Below, in pieces: positions 23,922 through 33,846 of a stretch of 64,000 nt of DNA (within the stretch, counting starts at the first letter, position 1; each line of letters starts with the position of its first letter). The notes under the pieces are model-generated. The model was not told the DNA's origin and ran no database searches. It saw only the letters and a program-made list of their open reading frames with translations. The DNA comes from Ruminococcus sp. (GTDB lineage Bacteria > Bacillota > Clostridia > Oscillospirales > Ruminococcaceae): positions 16,320-80,319 of the forward strand of contig JAEELF010000001.1 in the NCBI GenBank assembly GCA_016288815.1. Reading direction: 5' to 3'. The position numbers and the translations under genes are program-made.

Positions 23922-24862
23922 TATTTCTTCTCGAAATCCGGCTTCGGAGCGTCTATCCGAAGCTCATTCAGGTAGTGCAGGGGAGAATCCTCCGGCAGCT
24001 CAAATGCGAGCGAATACGCGCAGAGCGCCTGCCGGAACACTCCGAACCGCTTGTTTGCCGCGACGTCGCCGTACTTTCCGTCCCCGAGGACAGGCAGCCC
24101 GACGTGCGAAAGGTGCGCTCTTATCTGGTGAGTACGCCCGGTATATAGTCTTACTTCCAGCAGCGAAAGCCCGCCTTTCGACGCAAGCACGCGGTATCCG
24201 GTCTTTATGGGCTTGAAGTCTTCAGCCGGTTCATCGAGTATCCTCACGGTGTTCCTTGACTCGTCCTTTTTGTGATATGCCGTCAGCACCGCAGAGTTCT
24301 GCTTCGGAACGCCTACCGCGATACAATGATATATCTTATGCATATCGCCGTTTCTTATCGCCGAGTTCAGCTCGCGCAGGGAAGCGGCGTTTTTCGAAGC
24401 GGTGACGAGCCCGCAGGTGTTGCGGTCGAGTCTGCTGCACAGAGCTGGCGCGAACGAGCTCTCCTCGTCGGGGACGTACTCGTGCTTTTTATAGAGGTAC
24501 AGCTTTATACGGTTTATCAGTGTATCGGCTGAGGCCTCACCGTTGGAGTGTGAATCCAGCCCTACAGGCTTGTTCACCACGATGATATCCTCATTCTCGA
24601 AGACTATCTCCAGCTCCTCCCCGGCGCCGAGGAAGCTCATATCGTGCTTTTTCTCCGCAGCGACTTCGTCCTTGACGTAGACCGTCACGATATCACCGAC
24701 TTCAAGCCGCGTGGAGATATCGCAGCGCTTGCCGTTGATCTTGATATCCTTCTTGCGTATGAGCCTGTACATCATACTTTTCGGCAGCTCAGGCATGGCT
24801 TTTGAGATGAATTTATCCAGTCTCTGACCCTGATCGTTCTCATTTATCTCGAATTTTTTCAT
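23909..24862 (-). CDS. RluA-family 23S rRNA pseudouridine synthase
   Basis: 317 residues: N-terminal S4 RNA-binding domain (about 14-66, RLDKFISKAMPELPKSMMYR) and a RluA-type pseudouridine synthase domain with catalytic Asp146 in SRLDRNTCGL and GRTHQIRAHL further on. It isomerises specific uridines in rRNA (RluC/RluD type). Ribosome site CGGAG before the ATG. Monocistronic and convergent with tyrA. Confidence 0.9.
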   Translation of the reverse strand: MKKFEINENDQGQRLDKFISKAMPELPKSMMYRLIRKKDIKINGKRCDISTRLEVGDIVTVYVKDEVAAEKKHDMSFLGAGEELEIVFENEDIIVVNKPVGLDSHSNGEASADTLINRIKLYLYKKHEYVPDEESSFAPALCSRLDRNTCGLVTASKNAASLRELNSAIRNGDMHKIYHCIAVGVPKQNSAVLTAYHKKDESRNTVRILDEPAEDFKPIKTGYRVLASKGGLSLLEVRLYTGRTHQIRAHLSHVGLPVLGDGKYGDVAANKRFGVFRQALCAYSLAFELPEDSPLHYLNELRIDAPKPDFEKKYQLG

Positions 24863-24897
24863 CTTAACGCTCCGTTCGGTATTGGCGATGTATGTAA

Positions 24898-24926
24898 ATT
24901 ATACAAATTGGAATCATCATTTTCAC
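24898..24926 (-). promoter_or_regulatory. promoter of the pseudouridine synthase
   Basis: Minus-strand GTGAAA (24921-24926), 17-bp spacer, TATAAT (24898-24903). Confidence 0.65.
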
Positions 24927-24975
24927 GAAAATTAACAAAACAAGTGTTTTTTATCGACTTTTTTCGTAATAATGG

Positions 24976-25004
24976 TTGAAATCCGGAAAAAGCTGTGTTA
25001 TAAT
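24976..25004 (+). promoter_or_regulatory. promoter of the GH25 gene
   Basis: TTGAAA (24976-24981), 17-bp spacer with CCGGAAA (24983-24989), TATAAT (24999-25004). Confidence 0.8.
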
Positions 25005-25028
25005 TTACAAAAAGGTTACATATTGTAC

Positions 25029-25047
25029 AGACCTGGGGGACAGGTCT
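25029..25047 (+). promoter_or_regulatory. hairpin in the GH25 leader
   Basis: AGACCTG (25029-25035), loop GGGGA, CAGGTCT (25041-25047), followed by CTTATTATC. May be a weak attenuator or an mRNA stabiliser; about 34 bases before the start codon. Confidence 0.45.
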
Positions 25048-25080
25048 CTTATTATCTTAGAAGATAAGGAGTGTTGTGCC

Positions 25081-26730
25081 ATGAAGCATTTTTCGAGATT
25101 TCTCTCGGCAGTAATTTCATGCGCTATAGCCGGATCGGGGATAATTCCGGCGTCAGTTACAGCTGCAAGTGCTGCGGTCGCTGACGATACTTCCTCACCT
25201 ATAGTATATGATACCACAGAAACAGAAGAAAGTAAAGCACCTGAAGCTGAAGTACCCGCAGCGGAGACTCCAGCTGTAACAACTGTTGCCGTACAGGCTA
25301 AGTCTCCCGAGGTGACGACCACAGAGGTGCCTTATAACGTTTTTGACATCTATAACGCTCATCAGGGCTTTATAGCTCAGACAACCACCGAGCCAGCGGC
25401 ACCTCCTGTCATCAGCCTTGACCGTGAATCCTTCGGCATCGACGTTTCACAGTGGCAGGCTGACATCGACTGGAAGGCTGTCAAGGACAGCGGTGTGGAG
25501 TTCGCGATAATCAGAGCCGGCTACGGAAAGATGTCGTATCAGGAGGATCCTAAGTTCGATACGAATATGCAGCAGGCTCAGGCTCAGGGCATCGCCTGCG
25601 GTACATACTGGTACAGCTATGCGACTACAGTCGAGGACGCCTACACAGAAGCAATGACCTGCTACGAGGTCATCAAGGACTACGACTTCACATATCCTGT
25701 GTACTTTGATATCGAGGACTCCTGCCAGAGCCGTCTTACCACAGCTGAGGTATCGGCAATAATCGAGACCTTCTGTTCGACTCTTCAGGACAAGGGCTAC
25801 TATGTCGGTATATACAGCTATGCTAACTTCCTCACGACCCGTGTTTTCGAGAACGTTCTTGACAAATACGACGTTTGGGTAGCGCATTTCAACGTTGATA
25901 AGCCGGCGTACAGCCGCGACTACAAGATGTGGCAGTACACGAGTACAGGTCACGTCAACGGCATAAACGGCAATATCGACCTCGACCACTGCTACTATAA
26001 CTATCCGTACATCATATCTCCCGATACATATGTAGAGCCCCAGACCACTGCACCGCAGGGCGGCACTACCGTTACCACTACAACGACCACAACAGCCGCT
26101 GTTTCTACGACTCAGTACATCAAGCACGGCGTGGACGTTTCCGAGTGGAACGGCAATATCGACTGGAGCGGCGTAAAGGGAGTTGACTTTGCAGTTATCC
26201 GCGCAGGCTATGGAAGATACGCTTTCCAGAAGGACAAGTGCTTCGAGCAGAACATTGCCGGCGTAAAGGCTGCGGGTATCCCATGCGGAGTATACTGGTA
26301 CAGCTACGCAGATTCTCCCGAGGACGCAGTCCTTGAAGCTGAGACGTGCTATTCGATAATCAAGGATTATCAGTTCGAGTATCCGGTGTTCTACAACATC
26401 GAGGACCCGATGTACGCAAACTACACCCGCGAGCAGATCACGGCGATAACTGACGCATTCTGCTCAACAATGCAAAGTAAGGGTTATTACGTTTCGATAC
26501 AGACCTACGCGAACTTCCTGAAGAACAGTCTTGACGATTCTGTGAAGAACAAGTTTGACGTATGGGTAGCGCATTTCGGTGTCAGCTCGCCTGCATACAC
26601 AGGAAACTACGGAATGTGGAAGTACACGAACAGCGCGTCTGTTTACGGTATCAGCGGAAACGTCAATGCAAGCTACAGCTACCTTGACTACCCGACAATA
26701 ATGAAAGAAAAACACCTGAACGGCTTTTGA
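25081..26730 (+). CDS. secreted protein with two GH25 lysozyme-like domains
   Basis: 549 residues: signal peptide (about 1-31), Thr/Glu/Ala-rich region (to ~108), GH25 domain 1 (about 118-312), Thr-rich linker (about 318-344) and GH25 domain 2 (about 349-545). Domain 1 keeps the muramidase acids: Asp121 (GIDVSQW), Asp210 and Glu212 (FDIED) and Asp300 (GNIDLD). Domain 2 keeps Asp352 and Glu441, but Asn439 replaces the first Asp of DxE and Asn529 replaces the Asp of GNVD. Domain 2 may thus bind wall without cutting it well. AAGGAG 9 bases before the ATG decides the start over a frame open 35 codons further up. Confidence 0.9.
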   Translation: MKHFSRFLSAVISCAIAGSGIIPASVTAASAAVADDTSSPIVYDTTETEESKAPEAEVPAAETPAVTTVAVQAKSPEVTTTEVPYNVFDIYNAHQGFIAQTTTEPAAPPVISLDRESFGIDVSQWQADIDWKAVKDSGVEFAIIRAGYGKMSYQEDPKFDTNMQQAQAQGIACGTYWYSYATTVEDAYTEAMTCYEVIKDYDFTYPVYFDIEDSCQSRLTTAEVSAIIETFCSTLQDKGYYVGIYSYANFLTTRVFENVLDKYDVWVAHFNVDKPAYSRDYKMWQYTSTGHVNGINGNIDLDHCYYNYPYIISPDTYVEPQTTAPQGGTTVTTTTTTTAAVSTTQYIKHGVDVSEWNGNIDWSGVKGVDFAVIRAGYGRYAFQKDKCFEQNIAGVKAAGIPCGVYWYSYADSPEDAVLEAETCYSIIKDYQFEYPVFYNIEDPMYANYTREQITAITDAFCSTMQSKGYYVSIQTYANFLKNSLDDSVKNKFDVWVAHFGVSSPAYTGNYGMWKYTNSASVYGISGNVNASYSYLDYPTIMKEKHLNGF

Positions 26731-26740
26731 TCCAATCGAC

Positions 26741-26776
26741 GGGGCTGCTGCACTAAAATGCGGCAGTCCCTATTTT
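26741..26776 (+). terminator. probable terminator after the GH25 gene
   Basis: GGGGCTGCTGCA (26741-26752), loop CTAAAA, TGCGGCAGTCCC (26759-26770) with two wobble pairs, then TATTTT. Confidence 0.7.
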
Positions 26777-26809
26777 GGGTTATGGAAATGATGATACGAG
26801 GTAACGATA

Positions 26810-29800
26810 ATGGTTGAATTCATCACAGGACCTGCCGGAAGCGGGAAGACAACACTGCTGCTCGAACGGATCAGCGCAGGCGAACCGGCAAAGCAGATAG
26901 TACTTGTTCCTGAGCAGTACTCCTACGAATTTGATAAAACGCTGTACAGCCGTATAGGTGCAGCGAGGTTCAATGAAATGCTCTCACTCAGCTTCACGAG
27001 CCTTGCAAGGCACCTTTTCCAGCTCTACGGTGACCCCGACCGCCGCAGCGAGTACGCAGATGAGCTTGCGCGCATGATAATGATATATCAGGCGATAAAC
27101 GCAGTACGCAGGTCTCCGGAGCAGCTCAAATATTTTCGCCGACAGAGCGACCAGAGCGGATTTGCCGAGGAGGTGCTGAAGCTCATCAGCGACATGAAGC
27201 GTTCAGGCATCGAGCCACATGACCTCACTGACAAGTCAGTTTTCTTCGAGCGCCGCCTCATGGACAAGACCAACGACATCGCCGCGATATATGACGAATA
27301 CGAGCGCCTGATGACAGAATACGGCTTCAAGGATCACCTCGACAACATCAGGGAAGCCGCGAAGGTCGCTGATATTCAGCGTTATTTCCGGGGAAAGGAT
27401 ATTTACCTCGACTCCTTCGAGAGCTTCACCGGCGACCAGATTGGAATGCTCAGCCTGATGATAGCAGAGGCTGATAACGTCTATATCACGCTCTGTACGG
27501 ACAATGTCGCAGCGGGGGAGTTCACCCTGTTTGAGACCGTGAACGGAACGTACCGCAAGCTCGTCCAGATATGCCGCGACTGCGGTGCGCCGACCAAGAT
27601 AACAGAGTGCCGGGAGAGCTATCGCTTCAGACACCCTGAGCTTGCGTATCTCAGCTCGCATATCCTGCGCAACACTCGCCCGGACGCCTCCAGCGCGCCC
27701 GCGCCTGAGAATATCCGCATACATGAAGCCCGCGATATGTACAGCGAGACCGAGTTCATATGCGCGACCATAAAGCGCCTCATCTACGAGGACAAGTCGC
27801 TGAGATTCCGCGATATAGCGGTCATCTCCAACAGTATCGACCAGTACAGTGACGTCCTGAGAGCCGCATTTTCGCGCTATGACATACCATTTTTTCTCAG
27901 TGTGAAGCGCGCTGTGACGCACACCTCGATAATGGTGTTCTTCACCTCTCTTCTTGACATTATCACAGCGCGCAAGCTCCGCACGGAGCAGATCTTCCGG
28001 ATGCTAAAATGCGGCGTCACCGACATCTCCGTCACGGACATCTCCCTCCTCGAGAATTATTGCTATAAATGGGGGATAGACGGCGATATGTGGCGCAGCA
28101 GCTTCACTGCGCCCGACACCGACCTCGAAAAGCTCGAGAAGCTCCGCACGGACTACATCGTCCCGTTTCTCGACCTCAAAAAGAAGCTCGCTCGCAGCCA
28201 GAGAGCTTCACAGGTCTGCGAGCAGCTATACACCTACCTCAGAACGTGCAGCGCCGAGAAAAATGTCTGCCGGATCATGACTGACCTTATTCGCAGCGAC
28301 CGCGATCACGACGCTGCGGAGCTCAAAAGGCTCTGGGGCTGCCTGATAGACATTCTCGACAGTATAGCCGATACGCTCGGCGATCGCGAGATATCGCTTT
28401 CCGAGATATCACGCATGATAAAGTCGATGATAGGCAGGATAGAGTACTCCGTTCCGCCGCAGACACTCGATTCAGTCATAGCTGCGCCCGCTCTAACAGC
28501 GAGACTGAACGCACCGAAGGTCGTATTCGTAATAGGTGTTACAGACGGCGATTTCCCGGCGCGGGTAACCATTCATGGTCTGTTCTCGGAATCCGACAAG
28601 CAGAAGCTCTGCGACAAGGGAATAGAGCTGTCCCGCCCATTGTCAGATCTCATCGCAGCTCAGCGTCTTGTGGTCTACAAGTCACTTTCAGCGGCTTCCG
28701 AAAAGCTGTTTCTGACCTACCCGCTGTCAGACTTGTCCGGTGAGGCGAAGTATCCTTCGCAGATAGTGAGCGCAGTCAGGAGGATGTTCGGCAGTCCCGA
28801 TATCTTCACGACCGACGACTCTCTGCCCCCTGACTATTACTCCGTGACCTTCCATTCCGCATTCTACCACTATATGCAGGACAGCACTCGTCGCGACAGC
28901 ATCATGGCGACTCTCAGGAAGTTGCTCATGAGCGAGCCTGAGTACAGCCGTCGGCTTGCCTATGTCTACACCCGCTCCGACAACTCCCGCAGCTACAGGA
29001 TAGACACCGAAGTAATGGAAAAGCTCAGGAGCTTCACGCCTCTCCAGCTTACGTCAACGGGTCTGGAGGAGTACGACACCTGCCACTTCAAGTTCTTCTG
29101 CGATAAATGCATGAATCTGCGCAAATGCGAGAAGATAGACCTCGATCCGCGCCTTGCGGGAGAGCTCACGCACGAGTGCTTCTACGGGATACTATCTTCG
29201 CGGTCGAAGAACGAGTTCATCAATATGTCCTACGACGACCTCCGCAGCGAGATACAGTTGCGTGCGGAAAAATACAAGGAGACGAAGTTAGCCGGAGATT
29301 TCGGCAAATCTCCGCGCTTTGACCTTATTTTCAACAAGCTCACGGAACGCCTTTCGGGAGTTTTCCTCCACGCACAGCAGGAGCTCATGGCAACGAGCTT
29401 CACGCCCCGAGCCTTCGAGCTCAACACCCGCGAGAGCCACCCAGTATCACTCAGCTTTGGAAACGGACGCTCACTGTCCTTCGGCGGTGTCATCGACAGA
29501 GTCGATACCTGCCGCATAAACGGCACAGACCACGTCCGTATCATCGACTACAAGAGCCGAAAAAAGCAGATAGACGCCTTCAATCTTGCGACGGGAACGA
29601 ACCTGCAAATGCTCCTGTACCTGTTCTCTGTGACCGAGCCCGGCGGCTTGTTCGAGGGCCATGTCCCAGCTGGAGTATTGTATTCACCGGTGCAGATATC
29701 GAGCGTCAAGGCTGACGATTCACGAACCGATACCCTCAACAGCAAGCTGATCGACGCGAGTCTGAAAACAGACGGTCTCATCATCGACGACCCAGACGTG

Positions 29801-30151
29801 CTCGAGGCTATGGAGTGCGGTGTTTCGGGGAATTATATCCCCGCAAAGCTGACTTCGGCCGGCTCGCTCAGTAAGGGCTCGAGCTGCATTTCCTCAGAAG
29901 CTATGTCCCTTCTGAAGGATTACACCTATGGCAAGCTCACGGAAATGGCGGACTCCCTACTGAGCGGAAACGCCGAGGCAGTTCCGCTTTACAGCAAAGA
30001 CGGACTTCCATGCGATCTTTGTGATTACATCAATATATGCGATAATTCGCGGAAGGAACGCTTCCGCACGGCAGACGCCGAGGCTCTTGCAGAGGCGGAG
30101 CGTCTGCTTGGGATAACGTCAGAAAAGGAGGACAGCAATGGCTTGGACTGA
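26810..30151 (+). CDS. addB: ATP-dependent helicase/nuclease subunit B (AddB/RexB)
   Basis: 1113 residues. Helicase-like N-terminal part with Walker A GPAGSGKTT (7-15) and a C-terminal RecB-type nuclease with IIDYKS (Asp and Lys of the DxK motif). The iron-sulphur cluster cysteines are visible as one Cys in YDTCHFKFFC before the nuclease and PCDLCDYINICD at the end. With AddA it processes double-strand breaks for RecA loading. GAGGT precedes the ATG. Overlaps addA by 14 bp. Confidence 0.93.
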   Translation: MVEFITGPAGSGKTTLLLERISAGEPAKQIVLVPEQYSYEFDKTLYSRIGAARFNEMLSLSFTSLARHLFQLYGDPDRRSEYADELARMIMIYQAINAVRRSPEQLKYFRRQSDQSGFAEEVLKLISDMKRSGIEPHDLTDKSVFFERRLMDKTNDIAAIYDEYERLMTEYGFKDHLDNIREAAKVADIQRYFRGKDIYLDSFESFTGDQIGMLSLMIAEADNVYITLCTDNVAAGEFTLFETVNGTYRKLVQICRDCGAPTKITECRESYRFRHPELAYLSSHILRNTRPDASSAPAPENIRIHEARDMYSETEFICATIKRLIYEDKSLRFRDIAVISNSIDQYSDVLRAAFSRYDIPFFLSVKRAVTHTSIMVFFTSLLDIITARKLRTEQIFRMLKCGVTDISVTDISLLENYCYKWGIDGDMWRSSFTAPDTDLEKLEKLRTDYIVPFLDLKKKLARSQRASQVCEQLYTYLRTCSAEKNVCRIMTDLIRSDRDHDAAELKRLWGCLIDILDSIADTLGDREISLSEISRMIKSMIGRIEYSVPPQTLDSVIAAPALTARLNAPKVVFVIGVTDGDFPARVTIHGLFSESDKQKLCDKGIELSRPLSDLIAAQRLVVYKSLSAASEKLFLTYPLSDLSGEAKYPSQIVSAVRRMFGSPDIFTTDDSLPPDYYSVTFHSAFYHYMQDSTRRDSIMATLRKLLMSEPEYSRRLAYVYTRSDNSRSYRIDTEVMEKLRSFTPLQLTSTGLEEYDTCHFKFFCDKCMNLRKCEKIDLDPRLAGELTHECFYGILSSRSKNEFINMSYDDLRSEIQLRAEKYKETKLAGDFGKSPRFDLIFNKLTERLSGVFLHAQQELMATSFTPRAFELNTRESHPVSLSFGNGRSLSFGGVIDRVDTCRINGTDHVRIIDYKSRKKQIDAFNLATGTNLQMLLYLFSVTEPGGLFEGHVPAGVLYSPVQISSVKADDSRTDTLNSKLIDASLKTDGLIIDDPDVLEAMECGVSGNYIPAKLTSAGSLSKGSSCISSEAMSLLKDYTYGKLTEMADSLLSGNAEAVPLYSKDGLPCDLCDYINICDNSRKERFRTADAEALAEAERLLGITSEKEDSNGLD

Positions 30152-33100
30152 ACAACAGCAGACCGCGATAGAAGCCCGCGGGACGTCGCTTATAGTGTCT
30201 GCGGCGGCAGGGAGCGGAAAGACTGCTGTCCTCACAGAGCGTCTTGTGCAGCTCATCGCTGACCCGACATCTGGCGTCCGCGCTGACAGAATGGTCGTCG
30301 TGACGTTCACGAACGATGCTGCCTCCGAGCTGAAAAGCAGACTTGATTCAAAGCTCCGCTCTATGCTTAATGACCGACCGGACGACGCCCACCTCCTGAA
30401 ACAGCAGACCCTTCTCCAGAACGCGAAGATATGCACTATCAACGCATTCTGCTTCGACCTCCTCCGCGACAACATCGCTGACGAGGGCATAACGTCCGGC
30501 TTCAGCGTTCTCGACGACACCGACGATCTCGTGCTGAGAGCGCAGGCAATGGATGAACTGATAAGCTGGTACACCGAAAACGACTACGAGACTATCTCCT
30601 ACCTCTACGACAAATTCTGCGTGAAAAACGAGTCGTCGTTCATCGAGGTGATTACGTCTGTGGATTCTTTCCTTTCCTCGGTCACTATGAGCGATGTATG
30701 GCTCGACAGAGCCGTTGCTGAGTACAAAAAACCTCTCCGCAGCACCGCTTATTTTAAACGTTTCATAGCGGGAGCGTCCGCACGTCTCAGGCGTGCGGCG
30801 GACATCGCAAACGACTGCGTCTCCATGATCGGGAAGATATTCCCCGACACAGAAAACGTCCCGCAGGCAGTCAAATCCCTCGCACTCGCAGAGGAAGATC
30901 TCGCGACCGTAAATGCACTGATCGTCATGCTCGGAAACGGCGAGCTCCCCACAGGCGAGTTCCTGAAATTCCCGAGCAACGTTACCGTCAGGGACAACGT
31001 TACCCACAATAAACCCCTGCGCGAGATCTATAAAAAGAAGCGTGCCCTCTTCATCGACGAGGTGAAGAGCGTTGTCGCGAGCGCCACGACTCTTGAAGCA
31101 GAACACGCAGAATCGGCGAAGGTCACGGAAGCAGTCGCGGGAGCTGTCCGCAGGTATCAGCAGCTTGTCTGGGAGCGCAAATGCGAGAAAAACGCAATCA
31201 GCTTCGACGACGGCGAACGTCTCGTGCTCGGTATGCTCGCGTCAGTTGACACCGAGGGGAATATAGTCCGCACCGAGACTGCGGAACGCATCTCAGCGTC
31301 ATATGACATCATCATGATAGACGAGTATCAGGACTCCAACAACAAGGAAGACCTCATTTTCAAGCTGCTCTCAAAGGACTATAAGACCGCGCTGGACGGC
31401 ACCCCGATGTACGGCTCAAACGCATTTCTCGTCGGTGACGTCAAGCAGTCGATATACAGATTCAGGCTCGCCAACCCGAAAAACTTTATCAGAACAGTGC
31501 AGGACTCCGTGCCTTATGCCTCTGACAGCCCGAGCGTCAACAGGTCTGTTTTTCTCAACAAGAACTTCCGCAGCTCGCCGGAAGTCATCGACTTTATAAA
31601 CTTCCTCTTCGGACAGATAATGAGCCCGGAATGCGGCGATATCGACTACAACGAAGACGAAATGCTGTATTTCGGCGCAGAGGAATACACTCCCGACGAT
31701 TCACAGCCGCGGAAGACTCACATCACACTCATAAACGACGACGAGGAAGCTCCCGACGAAAGCGTTCCGAAGGCGCTCCGGACGTCGGTCAACAAGGAGG
31801 CTGTATTCACCGCGAGACGTATCGCAGATATGTTGAAAAACGGCACTGAGGTCACCTGCAAGGACGGAACGAAGCGCAGGTGCCGCCCCTCGGATTTCGG
31901 CATTCTTGTCCGCACGAACGCGTATATAAACGTCTACGCGGCGGAGCTCCAGAAGCTCGGTGTCCCGGTAAAGGGCAGCGAAGAGAGCGGATACCTCAAA
32001 GCACGCGAAATAGCCGTTCTGACTGATCTCTTGCGCGTTATCGACAATCCGCTCCTCGACATTCCCATGGCTGCGGTCATGACCTCCCCGATGTATATGT
32101 TCAGCATACAGGAGCTCGCATATATCCGCTCGCTCGGAAATGACCGCCCGATATTCACAGTCCTGCGCGAAATATGCTCCGGCGAGACAGAGTGCAGCGA
32201 TATGTTTTTAGTGCAGCGCTGCGAGGACTTCCTTGCGTCGATAGACCGCTTCAGGCTCGACTCGGTTACGATGACGATAGGCGAGCTCATCAGCTCGATA
32301 TACGACATGACCGACTTCATCTCGGTCATGCAGCTGTGCAGCGACGGCGACAAAAAACGCGCAAACCTTCGTGCGCTCATACAGTATGCACGCAGCTACG
32401 AAGCCTCGACCGCATTTGAGGGCGGGGGAGGACTTGGCGGGTTCCTGCGCCACATCGACCGTGTCGCTGAGAAAAAGGGAGACTACTCACAAGGCAGGGT
32501 ATCCGCCGCCTCTGGCGACCACGTCACGATACAGACCCTGCACGGCTCAAAGGGACTTGAATACCCCTTTGTCTTCATCTGCGAGACCTCACACAAATTC
32601 AAATTCGACTCCAAGACAGTCATGTGCTCTCCGGACAACATGATCGGATACGTCCTGTACTCTCCGGAGTACGTCAGAAAGTACCGCACCTTCCAGCAGC
32701 GGATGCTGTGCAGTGACTCAAAGCGCGACACTCTCAGTGAAGAAATGCGTCTGCTCTACGTCGGACTGACCCGCGCTAAGCAGCAGCTCTTCATCAACCT
32801 GAAATGCGGCGAAAAAGCGCTGAAACGCCTCTCTGCGCACATTCAGAGCTGTATCCTGCGCAACGGTCTGACTACGGACATCATCAGGGACGCCGCCTCC
32901 TTCTCGGACTGGCTGTGGGCAGGTCTCATCAGGCATGAAGCGTTCGCGGAGATAGCTGAAAAGCTCAGAGTTTCGACGGAATTCGGCTCGCTCCCTGCAC
33001 CTGAGCACCACGCCTCTCTCTTTACATACGAGATAGCGGAAAACGTTGTCGAAACAGACTTTGAAGAAGCTGACAAGCTTGAAGAGGCACTTCCGGACGA

Positions 33101-33773
33101 TTCTCTCTATGCGGAGCTGACGGACATCGTCCACTCCGGCTATGACCGCACCCTGTCCGAGATGCCGTCGAAGCTGAGTGTCACACAGATATCAAAGAAG
33201 TTCAAACAGGAGGATGAGAGCTTCGATTTCGAGCTCAAACGCCCCCGCTTCATCTCCGACACGAAGAAGCTGACCGGAGCCGAGCGCGGAACTGCTATCC
33301 ACACCTTCTTCCAGTACTGTGACTTCACCAGCGCCGTCACCGACGCCGACAGCGAGATATGCAGAATGGTTGATATGGGCTACATCACCCCGGCTCAGGC
33401 GGATTCCATAGACCGTGAGAACGTTGCCGCATTTTTCCGCAGCGACATTTATGCACGAATGTCGTCCGCTCAGAGGGTATGGCGCGAGAAGAAATTCATG
33501 GTCGCGGTGTCCGAACTCGGTCTGGGAGAGATGTTCAGGCTCTCCGACGGAATGATTAAGGGTATCGTCGATCTCATGTTTGAGGAGAACGGCAGCCTTG
33601 TTATCGTAGATTACAAGTCCGACAGGGGAGTCTCTGCGGAAAAGCTGCGTGAGCGCTACGAGATGCAGCTCAGGCTGTACAAAGCCGCGATAGAGCTCAC
33701 CTCCGGACAGAACGTTTCTGCAGCGTACCTCTACTCATTCGAGCTGCAAAAAACGATCGAAATTGAGATATGA
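30138..33773 (+). CDS. addA: ATP-dependent helicase/nuclease subunit A (AddA)
   Basis: 1211 residues, normal length. UvrD-like helicase with Walker A AAAGSGKTA near residue 24, Walker B IIMIDEYQDSN, GDVKQSIYRFR (motif III), TLHGSKGLEYPF (motif V) and LLYVGLTRAK (motif VI); C-terminal RecB nuclease with IVDYKSD. It is the motor subunit of the AddAB recombination nuclease. AAAGGAGG lies inside the end of addB, so the two are coupled. Confidence 0.95.
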   Translation: MAWTEQQQTAIEARGTSLIVSAAAGSGKTAVLTERLVQLIADPTSGVRADRMVVVTFTNDAASELKSRLDSKLRSMLNDRPDDAHLLKQQTLLQNAKICTINAFCFDLLRDNIADEGITSGFSVLDDTDDLVLRAQAMDELISWYTENDYETISYLYDKFCVKNESSFIEVITSVDSFLSSVTMSDVWLDRAVAEYKKPLRSTAYFKRFIAGASARLRRAADIANDCVSMIGKIFPDTENVPQAVKSLALAEEDLATVNALIVMLGNGELPTGEFLKFPSNVTVRDNVTHNKPLREIYKKKRALFIDEVKSVVASATTLEAEHAESAKVTEAVAGAVRRYQQLVWERKCEKNAISFDDGERLVLGMLASVDTEGNIVRTETAERISASYDIIMIDEYQDSNNKEDLIFKLLSKDYKTALDGTPMYGSNAFLVGDVKQSIYRFRLANPKNFIRTVQDSVPYASDSPSVNRSVFLNKNFRSSPEVIDFINFLFGQIMSPECGDIDYNEDEMLYFGAEEYTPDDSQPRKTHITLINDDEEAPDESVPKALRTSVNKEAVFTARRIADMLKNGTEVTCKDGTKRRCRPSDFGILVRTNAYINVYAAELQKLGVPVKGSEESGYLKAREIAVLTDLLRVIDNPLLDIPMAAVMTSPMYMFSIQELAYIRSLGNDRPIFTVLREICSGETECSDMFLVQRCEDFLASIDRFRLDSVTMTIGELISSIYDMTDFISVMQLCSDGDKKRANLRALIQYARSYEASTAFEGGGGLGGFLRHIDRVAEKKGDYSQGRVSAASGDHVTIQTLHGSKGLEYPFVFICETSHKFKFDSKTVMCSPDNMIGYVLYSPEYVRKYRTFQQRMLCSDSKRDTLSEEMRLLYVGLTRAKQQLFINLKCGEKALKRLSAHIQSCILRNGLTTDIIRDAASFSDWLWAGLIRHEAFAEIAEKLRVSTEFGSLPAPEHHASLFTYEIAENVVETDFEEADKLEEALPDDSLYAELTDIVHSGYDRTLSEMPSKLSVTQISKKFKQEDESFDFELKRPRFISDTKKLTGAERGTAIHTFFQYCDFTSAVTDADSEICRMVDMGYITPAQADSIDRENVAAFFRSDIYARMSSAQRVWREKKFMVAVSELGLGEMFRLSDGMIKGIVDLMFEENGSLVIVDYKSDRGVSAEKLRERYEMQLRLYKAAIELTSGQNVSAAYLYSFELQKTIEIEI

Positions 33774-33780
33774 AAGCAGA

Positions 33781-33819
33781 GAAAGCCGGCTGACGGAGAA
33801 TATCCGCCAGCCGGCTTTC
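33781..33819. terminator. long hairpin between addA and htrA
   Basis: GAAAGCCGGCTG (33781-33792) pairs with CAGCCGGCTTTC (33808-33819); inside, CGGA/TCCG pair after one mismatch, loop GAATA. The T-run is weak on both sides, but the stem is very stable; likely a two-way terminator. Confidence 0.75.
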
Positions 33820-33846
33820 GAGGTATAGTAAGGAGAAGTTGTGTTA

